A stretch of 35,202 bases of DNA from Prevotella ihumii (lineage in GTDB: Bacteria; Bacteroidota; Bacteroidia; Bacteroidales; Bacteroidaceae), in NCBI RefSeq assembly GCF_900155655.1, contig NZ_LT706987.1, positions 978,339 through 1,013,540 on the forward strand, in the 5' to 3' direction. The notes beneath the pieces are model-generated. The model was given only the letters and a program-made list of their open reading frames with translations, did no database searches and was not told the DNA's origin. Positions 1-6,970 of this stretch are shown here, piece by piece. A program made the translations under genes and the position numbers. How positions within the stretch are numbered: the stretch's first letter is position 1; every line of letters begins with the position of its first letter.

Positions 1-168
1 GGTAACAATGAGGGAGCAGAGAACAACGCCATCTTCTATACCTTTATGGCGTGTTGCAGGGAAGCAGGCATAGAGCCATACAAATGGATGAAGGAAGTTC
101 TTTCAAGGTCCCTGCCAGATATGACGGAGGAGGAACTCACGAAAATGCTACCTTCAAACTTCAAATAA
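1..168 (+). CDS. IS66 family transposase, C-terminal fragment (5' truncated by window)
   Basis: The reading frame is open from base 1 and ends with TAA at 166-168, giving 55 residues of the IS66 transposase C-terminal region (GNNEGAENNAIFYTF at the start, TKMLPSNFK at the end). The minus-strand copy at the right edge has an almost identical C-terminus, with differences such as M/V, G/D and S/P. The two copies have therefore diverged a little and are not a fresh duplication. The catalytic DDE part lies outside the window. Confidence 0.85.
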   Translation, partial: GNNEGAENNAIFYTFMACCREAGIEPYKWMKEVLSRSLPDMTEEELTKMLPSNFK

Positions 169-212
169 CAAATAACCCTTATATGCTGCCAGACATATAA
201 GGGTTATTTGTT
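167..212. terminator. Perfect 19-bp hairpin at the IS66 3' end
   Basis: The arms AACAAATAACCCTTATATG and CATATAAGGGTTATTTGTT pair perfectly around an 8-base loop. The hairpin begins inside the transposase stop codon, so it can end transposase transcription and also block read-through into the element. The same structure is present in the right-hand copy at 34650-34695. Confidence 0.7.
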
Positions 213-383
213 GGTGTGAAAGGCGGCTAATATTGGATGCTTACGGAACACAAAAATTAGGATTGGGTATATTCTATAAAGAAAAGAAGAAATATCAATC
301 AAGATAAAGGATTCTGTTTGTATGGATAAGTTATATACCAAAAACACGATAGATATTACGTCTGAGAATTTGGACTAAACAAT

Positions 384-423
384 ACATGAAGCCTCGTTTT
401 TTGCTAAAAACAAGGCTTCATGT
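384..423 (-). terminator. Terminator of the RiPP/helicase operon
   Basis: The arms ACATGAAGCCT and AGGCTTCATGT are extended by a T-run paired with an A-run. The hairpin lies 15 bases past the stop codon of the pseudo-radical-SAM gene, and on the minus strand it is followed by a T-rich tail. The stretch 245-383 holds no recognisable gene. A short plus-strand frame ending at 378 has no identifiable start or family. Confidence 0.65.
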
Positions 424-438
424 ATAATAAAGTGAAGT

Positions 439-1581
439 CTAAACCCTACAAGGACATTTGTATATTTTTAGTTGCTCATAAATTGAAATGGAAGGGCATA
501 GAACCTGAAGTGCACAATCCTTACATTCCAATTTCTTATTTCGTGTGAAATACCAATAGCAGTCTTGTGAACCAACCCAATTATTAATAATACAAGCAAG
601 GTCTCGATTTTGTAAAGACTCAATTTGCTGATTTACACAATAGACCATCCCGTCATAATTGATTGTTATATGACCAAAGTATGATGTATTTATGTAATCT
701 TTCAAATAACAGTCTTTTAGATTTTGATTGATTTTAAGAACCTCGTCTTTGGTTATAACCATTTGTAGCTGTAGGGTAATATTCTTTTCATCCAAGAATA
801 TAGGGCATAATACTATATTTTCTTTTGCACCCGTAAGCTTGTCTAAATCAGAATTATTTGTTACAATATATTTTAGGATTAACCTTTCTTCTCTTAGGTT
901 TATAATATCTAAGGGGGTAGCTGAATCGATAAGCAATTCTACCATTATTGTTCTATACTTGCGTAACATATCTTGTATATGTTGAATAGGATAAGCCAAG
1001 TAATGGACTCTAAAAACAACAAGTATGTTTCTTGTTTGGGCAAGATTTAAAATTCTTTCCAACTTATCGCATGAAATTTCTCCAGACAAGACAATTCTTT
1101 CCAGGTCAAAAGAAATAAGTTGCAGTAATATTGTGTCTATGTCAATCTCTGTATGATTAACGTTTGGATACTCTAATTGCTTGTAAGCAAATGAATTGAG
1201 ATTTATAGACAATGTATTATTAAGTAAAAAAGTGATAGATTTCAACATCATATTTGTATATGATGCCAAGTTGTGCCCTAAAGCTTTGTTTTCTTTATTT
1301 AAGGAGGTCATTATTTGTAATCCTCGTTTGGGGAAATAAGGCATTGACTTGTTTGGCTGTATGAAATATCCGACTCCGTTGTTGGCGATTTTTTGCAAAA
1401 TAGTCTTGTTGTCATCGCAATCATCTATATAACCGAACTGATTTAATGTATTGACGGCTTTATATGGGACGACAATATTCCTCATATATATGCTACTAAA
1501 CTTTATTGTATCATATATGAGCAATTCTTTTGATGTTGCCTTGATATAGCAATGTGGAAAAATTATGTACAGTCTGTTCAT
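439..1581 (-). CDS. Pseudo-radical-SAM protein of a GG-Bacteroidales-type RiPP system
   Basis: This 380-residue protein resembles the pseudo-rSAM partner found beside GG-Bacteroidales radical SAM maturases. It has the size and alternating strand/helix pattern of a radical SAM fold but no CxxxCxxC cluster, so it should not cleave SAM. The C-terminus carries a Cys cluster, C353, C356 and C362 (ECKDCALQVLCPSISIYE), then C376 and C378. These may hold an auxiliary metal centre or help bind the precursor. Its start ATGA overlaps the stop codon of the maturase gene, which points to translational coupling. The family assignment rests on recalled motifs and context; the exact biochemical role of such proteins is unknown. 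Confidence 0.7.
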   Translation of the reverse strand: MNRLYIIFPHCYIKATSKELLIYDTIKFSSIYMRNIVVPYKAVNTLNQFGYIDDCDDNKTILQKIANNGVGYFIQPNKSMPYFPKRGLQIMTSLNKENKALGHNLASYTNMMLKSITFLLNNTLSINLNSFAYKQLEYPNVNHTEIDIDTILLQLISFDLERIVLSGEISCDKLERILNLAQTRNILVVFRVHYLAYPIQHIQDMLRKYRTIMVELLIDSATPLDIINLREERLILKYIVTNNSDLDKLTGAKENIVLCPIFLDEKNITLQLQMVITKDEVLKINQNLKDCYLKDYINTSYFGHITINYDGMVYCVNQQIESLQNRDLACIINNWVGSQDCYWYFTRNKKLECKDCALQVLCPSISIYEQLKIYKCPCRV

Positions 1582-2993
1582 TTTATTATAATGTTTTCTT
1601 CAACCACTTCTATTATGTCAGGATGGGATTCTATGTATGATACAGCATCTGACAATAGTTTTGCGAATTTACTTTTTGAAGTAAACTCATCACATTTACC
1701 ATTGCTATAACAAAAAGAACATTTAGTGCAACAAAATTGCATGTAGCATTTCTTGCATAAAGATGAAACTTCTGTGATTCTTTTCATAAATCCATTTGCT
1801 ACCTCATTGCAATCAATATGAACACAGCCACTATTATCAATATATCCTAACGGTGAATCCCTATTGACTTTTTCACATGGATGTATTTTCCCATTATAGC
1901 TTACGAAAAGTCGTTTTGAAAATGGAATACATGTACCAGTTGGCAAGGTGCTATTCTCTATACTTTCATCTACGAGTAGCTCACTCTCTTTGCTAACTGA
2001 ATTGTTCAACAGCCTTGTAGTAAAAACCAAAATTCGATTAAAGAGCGGATTTTGAGTGATTAAACTTGGAACCAACTCTATATCCTCTGGAATTTCAAAA
2101 GTTTTAAGCATAGATAGAATTCTGTTTCCATCTTTTGCATCCTCTGTAGGAACATGAAGGGGGCTAAAATTCGGCGTTGTGTTAAATTGCATCTTAAACC
2201 AATCAACAATTTCCCTTACATCACTTTTATTTGTGAAAACCGCATTATAGCGAAATGTTGCGAACCATTCTGAATATAAATTCTCAACACACTTCAAGTT
2301 CATCATTACGATGTCAAACGAAGGATTCCCTTTAGGAGTTACTCTATAAGAGTCGTTTTCCTTGTTGCCATCAAGACTGATTAGCATTTTGAATTTGTGA
2401 CGTGACAAAAAATCTGCATATTTTGATAGAAGCATTGCATTTGTTGTCATTGTAAAAAACAATGAACGGTTGCGAAATTCTATACGTTCTGCATATTCTA
2501 CAATTTGGCGCACTACAGCGAAATTCATCAATGGCTCACCTCCATAGAAACTAATGGCAAAAGGTTCTTTAGGTGCATTTGATAGAGGTTCTTTCTGAAA
2601 AAGAATTGCCAAATAATCAATTATGCCTTTGGCTGTTTCAAATTTCAGATTCCCCAACATACCTCTTCGGCTATCAAATGTATCATATCCTTCGCTATAG
2701 CAACAATATTCGCATCTAAGATTACAGAGTGTTGTTGTCTCAAATATGATTTGTGATAGTTTTACCAATACTCCTTGTATAGTATTCCCTGTTATATAAC
2801 TATCAAATGATGAAGTATATTTGTCAAGATATCCATATTGCTTTAACTGACGAAAGGTTTCGTCTCCTTCATTTCTGTCGTTTGAAATTATATCGTACAT
2901 ATTCTTTGATAATGGCAATATTGCCTTTTTCAAAGGACTATACAAATAATAATTTTCGTTTTGAGTTTGAAATACTATAGCTTCCATATGCAT
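1578..2993 (-). CDS. Radical SAM/SPASM peptide maturase, GG-Bacteroidales-type
   Basis: This 471-residue enzyme is expected to modify the small Cys-rich peptide encoded just upstream. The radical SAM motif CNLRCEYC places C90, C94 and C97 as the [4Fe-4S] ligands, and C98 is an extra Cys. A GGEP motif follows at 151-154, which normally binds the SAM amino group. The C-terminal part is a SPASM-like domain, with Cys at 355, 373, 413, 416, 421, 422, 425, 428 and 434 as candidates for auxiliary clusters. The N-terminal 80 residues could form the peptide-recognition domain usual in these maturases. Two ATGs lie two codons apart; the first is used here. There is no transporter or protease gene in the cassette. 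The reaction (thioether, epimerisation or other) cannot be told from sequence. Confidence 0.82.
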   Translation of the reverse strand: MHMEAIVFQTQNENYYLYSPLKKAILPLSKNMYDIISNDRNEGDETFRQLKQYGYLDKYTSSFDSYITGNTIQGVLVKLSQIIFETTTLCNLRCEYCCYSEGYDTFDSRRGMLGNLKFETAKGIIDYLAILFQKEPLSNAPKEPFAISFYGGEPLMNFAVVRQIVEYAERIEFRNRSLFFTMTTNAMLLSKYADFLSRHKFKMLISLDGNKENDSYRVTPKGNPSFDIVMMNLKCVENLYSEWFATFRYNAVFTNKSDVREIVDWFKMQFNTTPNFSPLHVPTEDAKDGNRILSMLKTFEIPEDIELVPSLITQNPLFNRILVFTTRLLNNSVSKESELLVDESIENSTLPTGTCIPFSKRLFVSYNGKIHPCEKVNRDSPLGYIDNSGCVHIDCNEVANGFMKRITEVSSLCKKCYMQFCCTKCSFCYSNGKCDEFTSKSKFAKLLSDAVSYIESHPDIIEVVEENIIIK

Positions 2994-3000
2994 AAAATAA

Positions 3001-3034
3001 GGAAAGCCAAAGTGTTAAACAATGGCTCTCCCTT
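3001..3034 (-). promoter_or_regulatory. Hairpin between precursor and maturase genes
   Basis: AGCCA and TGGCT pair around a 13-base A/T-rich loop, and flanking GGA/TCC can lengthen the stem. It occupies the 54-base gap between the precursor stop and the maturase start. RiPP operons often have a weak attenuator here that keeps precursor transcripts more abundant than enzyme transcripts. That role is inferred from position only. Confidence 0.35.
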
Positions 3035-3047
3035 AATTAGTGATTCT

Positions 3048-3239
3048 TTAATCAATGTTCCAACTTCCAGCAGAGGCAACATCGTCGCACATTGTAACTT
3101 CGCCTTCTCTGATGAAACACTCACAAGGACAATAACAGTTGCTAATGCGAACAATATGTCCTTTTTGTCCAACAACTCTTAATCTATTTTTGAGTTGTTT
3201 GTTCTGCTCTTCTATAACAGACAGTTTTAAAACTCCCAT
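3048..3239 (-). CDS. Candidate Cys-rich RiPP precursor peptide lacking the GG motif
   Basis: This 63-residue peptide lies directly upstream of the maturase. The start chosen is the ATG at 3237-3239; a TTG at 3276-3278 in the same frame would add 13 residues but overlaps the preceding stop. The first 35 residues are leader-like, charged and helical (GVLKLSVIEEQNKQLKNRLR). The core carries alternating cysteines, NCYCPCECFIREGEVTMC, then the tail DDVASAGSWNID. Known GG-Bacteroidales precursors, as I recall them, have a leader rich in Leu/Asn, a Gly-Gly cleavage site, a CxCxC cluster and an Ala/Ser/Asn tail. This peptide keeps the order but has no Gly-Gly. The frame is supported by position, Cys spacing and context. 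Overlapping longer frames look like shadows. Confidence 0.68.
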   Translation of the reverse strand: MGVLKLSVIEEQNKQLKNRLRVVGQKGHIVRISNCYCPCECFIREGEVTMCDDVASAGSWNID

Positions 3240-3274
3240 AAATATTTCTTTTAACCCCTTTTGTTGTGTACAAG

Positions 3275-4624
3275 TCAATCGCAGGGGTGTTGCGTTTCGA
3301 CTTGCTTGTGTATCGCTGTTAAATATTCATCCATAGGAATGTATATATCCGTGTTGGTATAAAGTGCATCGGTAAAAGTCTTTGGAAAGGCTGTATAACC
3401 GATTAATGCCCCTCGGAGCATATATCCATACTCTTTACTATCAATGCCTCTATTTTGGGCATATCGGTCAATTTGGTCAAAACCAAAAGGTTTGATAAAG
3501 AAAGCCATCAAGGATTTCAATACAACCAAGTTGACGGGAATGCTAAATGATGAGCATTGGTTGTGCTTGTATGACCAAAATTCCCGAAGAGTGCTAAGTA
3601 TTTGCTTACCTTTTTCTGTGTTAGAGCATTCTAAGCACTTATATTTGTTGGCTGATTCAACAATAAGGTTCAATACAACTTCGTCAGACAAACCTCTTTG
3701 TTTGCACATAAGAGCTTCATTCATTATGATATCAAGAAATACTTTTTCTTCATCAGAATTCAGTACATCAATGCTTATAGTTAAGTTCTTTAGCGAGAAA
3801 CGAGAGTAATCAATGTTTCCGTTTGCCTCACCAGATACTTTTGCTTTACCGATAAGATCATTCATAATATCACTAACACGGACAAACAAAGCTCCTAAAG
3901 TCGTATCATACATAGATGAACCTGATTCTATGTTCGTTATCTGTTGTTTTATATCTGCGATCTGCTGCTTTATGGACTTAAATTCGTAATTTTCATCTTC
4001 GTATTTTTTGATTTCTTGTTTGAGATACTTCTTACGCTCATATTCCCAAGTTCCCTTTTTGAAATATTCACGTTTTTTCCCCATTTTGATACCATTATCA
4101 CGTTCTTTCTTTTTTATAGAATTAAGTTCTTCTATCCAATCAGAAATACCATCGTGACATTCCATGCTGTAAAGTTTGCTTTCTAGAGCATCCTTTTGTG
4201 TTATTAAGAAATCTCTTTTGTCTGTACTATTTGCTTGTTTATTCTGAGATATTTCTTCTGCACGAGCCTTTGCCAATTTGACAATTTCAGAGAAATGTTG
4301 CATAAGAATATCAAACAAGTTTGTCCTTGTCTTAACAGTACCATTATATATCCCTTTAGCTGTTTGGATTAGAGAAATATATTTACTCTCATTTGAAACA
4401 GCGATTTCAGAAACCATAACTTGTGTATTTAATCCAGCAAATGAATTTTTTAAATCACGCAATATACACATTAGTTTTTGTTCTTGGGGATTTTTTGCAA
4501 ACGCCATTGCACGAGTAAAGGCAACAATCATCCCCTTTAATCTGTCATAAATACAGTCTTGTGCAACATATTCTTGAAGTTGAAAAGATATGGCATTTGC
4601 TATTTTTCCTGTGGATATAGGCAA
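3275..4624 (-). CDS. Unknown coiled-coil protein, probably the 3' part of a gene split by an in-frame stop
   Basis: The 449 residues match no family I recognise. Residues about 120-235 are very rich in Lys, Glu and Gln and likely form a coiled coil. The C-terminal third looks globular, with a Cys pair in KYKCLECS. The only nearby start is TTG at 4622-4624; the first ATG in frame is about 30 codons in. The 11 codons before the TTG are open and lead straight back to the TAA of the 134-residue gene in the same frame. The simplest reading is one roughly 594-codon gene interrupted by a nonsense codon. The stop is 35 bases before the RiPP precursor ATG, so both probably share a transcript. A defence role with the helicase is possible but unproven. 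Confidence 0.6.
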   Translation of the reverse strand: MPISTGKIANAISFQLQEYVAQDCIYDRLKGMIVAFTRAMAFAKNPQEQKLMCILRDLKNSFAGLNTQVMVSEIAVSNESKYISLIQTAKGIYNGTVKTRTNLFDILMQHFSEIVKLAKARAEEISQNKQANSTDKRDFLITQKDALESKLYSMECHDGISDWIEELNSIKKKERDNGIKMGKKREYFKKGTWEYERKKYLKQEIKKYEDENYEFKSIKQQIADIKQQITNIESGSSMYDTTLGALFVRVSDIMNDLIGKAKVSGEANGNIDYSRFSLKNLTISIDVLNSDEEKVFLDIIMNEALMCKQRGLSDEVVLNLIVESANKYKCLECSNTEKGKQILSTLREFWSYKHNQCSSFSIPVNLVVLKSLMAFFIKPFGFDQIDRYAQNRGIDSKEYGYMLRGALIGYTAFPKTFTDALYTNTDIYIPMDEYLTAIHKQVETQHPCD

Positions 4625-4657
4625 CGCATTGCTCGTCTTTACGATAAATTCAGACTT

Positions 4658-5062
4658 TTACTTTTCAATACATTTTACTTCAAACAATATTTGCGATTCT
4701 GCAACAAGAGATTCCAGTAAATCTCTTGAAGAGAACTGAAAAGCAACAGCTCCCTTTTTGTAGTAGATTGTCTTATTGTATGTAAATAGAGTCTTACTAT
4801 TTTTGACAGGAGCTATATTTGATTTGTCTAGAATTTCATCATTGACTCTCAAGACATAATCACCATTAATTTTCTTTGTTGACAAAATTAGATAATTAGC
4901 CCTTTCATTTGTTCCATCTAAATAACGGCTCAAATTATTCCCATATCCTCTGACTTGGTAGAAAGAGAATGGTGATATACTTTCTGAAACGAAAGATTCC
5001 AGTAAGTTCCATGAGTTTGTACTTATATAATAAAACATAGGTCTAATTATTTTCAATTTCAA
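4658..5062 (-). CDS. Unknown protein, likely N-terminal part of the split gene
   Basis: The 134 residues start at an ATG that overlaps the helicase 3' end by 20 bases, the pattern of tight co-expression. The sequence contains MFYYISTNSWNLLESFVSES and a later near-echo SRDLLESLVAESQILFE, which suggests an internally duplicated strand-helix unit. I do not recognise a family. It ends at TAA (4658-4660), and the same frame continues without any shift into the 449-residue gene. I therefore read this as the amino-terminal domain of one longer protein, broken by a point mutation or decoded by read-through. If it really is a separate gene, the next gene would have to start at an unusual TTG. Confidence 0.6.
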   Translation of the reverse strand: MKLKIIRPMFYYISTNSWNLLESFVSESISPFSFYQVRGYGNNLSRYLDGTNERANYLILSTKKINGDYVLRVNDEILDKSNIAPVKNSKTLFTYNKTIYYKKGAVAFQFSSRDLLESLVAESQILFEVKCIEK

Positions 5063-6344
5063 CTATATTTTCCTTTGAAACATCTTTCAAAAAGGATGTT
5101 CGCTTTCCTGTGTAGGAGATATACAGATTGCGTGAAGAACGAGTGCATGCCACATAAAAAGCATTTCTTTTACAAGTGTTCGCCTCATTAGCAAAAGGCA
5201 CAAAGACATTATCAAATTCAGACCCTTTTGCTGCATAGTATGTCAGGATGCATGGTAGGTCATTGTTTGAAAAGTCCAATGTGTTGACAGTTCTAAACGG
5301 AACTACATTTCCAGTTCGATAATGAACTTGTGTATTTACTCCTCTTTGATTCAGAAAATCATTTACTTCACGTACATCACTCTCGTCAGGAACAAGAATT
5401 GCGACATCATCTAAATCTTCCATTTTTATTCGATTTAATATGCCTTCCAATTCTTTCTCTCTAGATGAGTATTTCGTGACAATCGGTTTGGGATAATTAG
5501 GATAGTCGCTATTGCCACCATCTTTCATGTTATTTGTCAACAAGTCCACCTTGACATCTTGAATTTGCTGAGCAACTTTAGCAATTGTCTTTGGTAGACG
5601 ATAATTGTAATCCAAAGAGAGACGTTTGTAGACTAAAGTGTTAGCAATCTCATCTATTGAACTTCCTTTAAAATTCATTTGTTGCACAGAATCTCCAAAT
5701 AAAGAAAGACTCTTCCCCTTATGAGGTATTATCCTTCCTTGATAGTCTGAGATGTTAAAATCTTGAGCCTCATCTATAATAAGATAATCAATTTTATCTT
5801 CTGATTGCTTATAAATTGTTCCACTTGGAATCAACTCGAACTTATTAGTATTAGTCACACTAAACCCTGATAGATATGGAACTTCTTTAAACCAACTAAC
5901 CCTGCGTCCAAAGGCTGAGTAAAATTTGTAATCCACCCAATCTGCAAAATCTATTCCATAAGCCGTTTTATCCTTTTCGGTACGTTCAAACTTTCTGACA
6001 TTTAAGTCATTTACCAGATAGAGGGTATTCCTATTGTCTTTTTCCAAAAATACATCTCCTGTCAGGTCAAAGCCACGATGAGTCCAAGCCCATTCGTATG
6101 CAATGCGCTCTTTGTCTAAACCGAGAGCCTGCATTCCATAAGCTATCATTCTTTTCAAAGCCACAGTAAAAATAACTATGGCGTAACTTCCTTTGTTCTT
6201 TGCCTGTAGTGCACGATGGATAGCAAGATTAGTTTTTCCACTACCTGCAGCACCTTGTACTATGATATCTTCGTCTATACTTTGAACGATGATTTTTCTT
6301 TGAGAATCATCTAAGTTTGATATAAACCACTTTTCTAATCTCAT
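5043..6344 (-). CDS. Short UvrD/Rep-like superfamily 1 helicase-type ATPase
   Basis: The 433-residue protein carries the SF1A helicase motifs in order: Walker A GAAGSGKT (31-38), Walker B DYLIIDEAQDF (186-196), motif III LFGDSVQQMN (215-224), motif IV LDYNYRLPKTI (244-254), motif V LTYYAAKGSEFDNV (367-380) and motif VI FYVACTRSSRNLYI (396-409). It is much shorter than UvrD (about 720 residues) because the 1B/2B insertions are small. It could act on DNA or RNA, and similar small UvrD-like proteins occur in several phage-defence operons. Its start ATG overlaps a TGA closing a short upstream frame, suggesting a lost upstream partner. The next gene overlaps its 3' end by 20 bases. No nuclease motif is visible in it. 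Confidence 0.85.
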   Translation of the reverse strand: MRLEKWFISNLDDSQRKIIVQSIDEDIIVQGAAGSGKTNLAIHRALQAKNKGSYAIVIFTVALKRMIAYGMQALGLDKERIAYEWAWTHRGFDLTGDVFLEKDNRNTLYLVNDLNVRKFERTEKDKTAYGIDFADWVDYKFYSAFGRRVSWFKEVPYLSGFSVTNTNKFELIPSGTIYKQSEDKIDYLIIDEAQDFNISDYQGRIIPHKGKSLSLFGDSVQQMNFKGSSIDEIANTLVYKRLSLDYNYRLPKTIAKVAQQIQDVKVDLLTNNMKDGGNSDYPNYPKPIVTKYSSREKELEGILNRIKMEDLDDVAILVPDESDVREVNDFLNQRGVNTQVHYRTGNVVPFRTVNTLDFSNNDLPCILTYYAAKGSEFDNVFVPFANEANTCKRNAFYVACTRSSRNLYISYTGKRTSFLKDVSKENIVEIENN

Positions 6345-6433
6345 GCCATTTCCATTAGAACAGCAGCTCCACTCTGTGTTGTTTGACTGATTAATGTTTT
6401 GAATACATACGAAAAAGCGCGGAGCCTATTCTG
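6341..6433 (-). pseudogene. Possible remnant of a gene once upstream of the helicase
   Basis: A minus-strand frame reads FKTLISQTTQSGAAVLMEMA and ends with TGA in an ATGA overlap with the helicase start, the usual arrangement of coupled operon genes. Upstream it runs out at a stop at 6434-6436, just inside the putative inserted element. This fits a truncated C-terminus of a former first gene. It is only about 30 codons long, so it could also be chance. Confidence 0.35.
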
Positions 6434-6800
6434 TCACTCGTTCCACGCTATAAAGGCTCTCGCATTGCCCGACAAGTCGAAACGAGCAACGCCGAAAGCC
6501 CCACGCCAGTGTAAGTATATAGAAAGCACTCTTAACAACGAACAATGGAATCGTCCGAAGCCAATGAGGGCTGTATATAATACACCTCATGAGGCGTTCT
6601 TTGTTGCTTTGTTCTTGACTTGTCGTTGAATTTGCGAGATTCTTATAGCGTCAAAACCAAAGCGTACAAAAACGCCTTTTACCATATGTATGTCTGCCCA
6701 ACCTCTGCCCATCGGGGCTTCCGGTATGGGTATAGACGTTACAAAGATAACACTTTTATCTTGGAAACCACTTTTTTGGCTGGTAAAATATGATTTTTAA
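6405..6800 (+). repeat. Probable dispersed Bacteroidales element with spurious reading frames
   Basis: Gap between the helicase and the Abi gene. The plus strand is open from 6399 to 6629 (76 codons: ALALPDKSKRATPKAPRQCK and so on). Past that TGA two different frames stay open to about 6795, one reading YKNAFYHMYVCPTSAHRG and the other SKPKRTKTPFTICMSAQP. Similar peptides appear, as I remember, as scattered hypothetical proteins in Prevotella and Bacteroides genomes, which suggests a repeated non-coding element. Base composition is more GC-rich than the flanks. The limits are approximate; I see no transposase and no clear terminal repeats. The stretch 6800-6870 holds nothing recognisable. Confidence 0.35.
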
Positions 6801-6873
6801 GGTTTGATTTAACATTATTAAATATAAATATGTCAAAGAATTCCACTTTTGCGTGATTTTTCTTGCTAAAAAG

Positions 6874-6904
6874 TTTGTATTATCAATGATTATTTGTATT
6901 TTTG
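6874..6904 (+). promoter_or_regulatory. Bacteroidota promoter for leader RNA and Abi gene
   Basis: TTTG at 6874-6877 and TATTTTTG at 6897-6904 are separated by 19 bases, an exact match to the primary-sigma consensus TTTG-N19-21-TAnnTTTG. Transcription should start near 6911, ahead of a small hairpin RNA and the Abi_2 gene. Confidence 0.75.
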
Positions 6905-6910
6905 CAGCGT

Positions 6911-6960
6911 TAGTTCCAGCCGAGCCTCTTTACAATGCTTAAATAGGCTGGGCTTTTTTG
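6911..6960 (+). ncRNA. Short leader RNA with intrinsic terminator; possible RNA partner of Abi_2
   Basis: Between the promoter and the Abi ATG lies a stretch of about 50 bases that ends in a terminator-like hairpin: GCC-G-AGCCT (6919-6927) pairs with AGGCT-G-GGC (6945-6953) around a 17-base loop, followed by TTTTTTG. A terminator 11 bases before a start codon implies that most transcripts stop as a small RNA and few enter the gene. AbiF/AbiD-like HEPN proteins have been reported with cognate small RNAs acting as antitoxins, recalled here without a citation. Simple attenuation of the toxin is the alternative. Confidence 0.5.
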
Positions 6961-6970
6961 TTTATAAGCT

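Larger units (their letters stand above)
1..244 (+). mobile_element. 3' end of an IS66-type insertion sequence (cut by window edge)
   Basis: This is the last part of an IS66-type element: the transposase C-terminus, a 19-bp hairpin and the terminal sequence. The outer end, read inward on the minus strand, begins GTAAGCATCCAATATTAGCC, which resembles the GTAA-starting ends known for IS66 elements. The same sequence occurs in opposite orientation at the right edge of the window, and homology between the copies stops at the base after position 244, which fixes the boundary. No 8-bp target duplication can be checked because the other end lies outside the window. Confidence 0.85.

Noticed and set aside
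2975..3175. 66-codon minus-strand frame with a hydrophobic stretch near the RiPP precursor
   Set aside because: It overlaps the Cys-rich precursor and the maturase start in another frame. It has no leader-like or Cys-rich core and does not fit the cassette.
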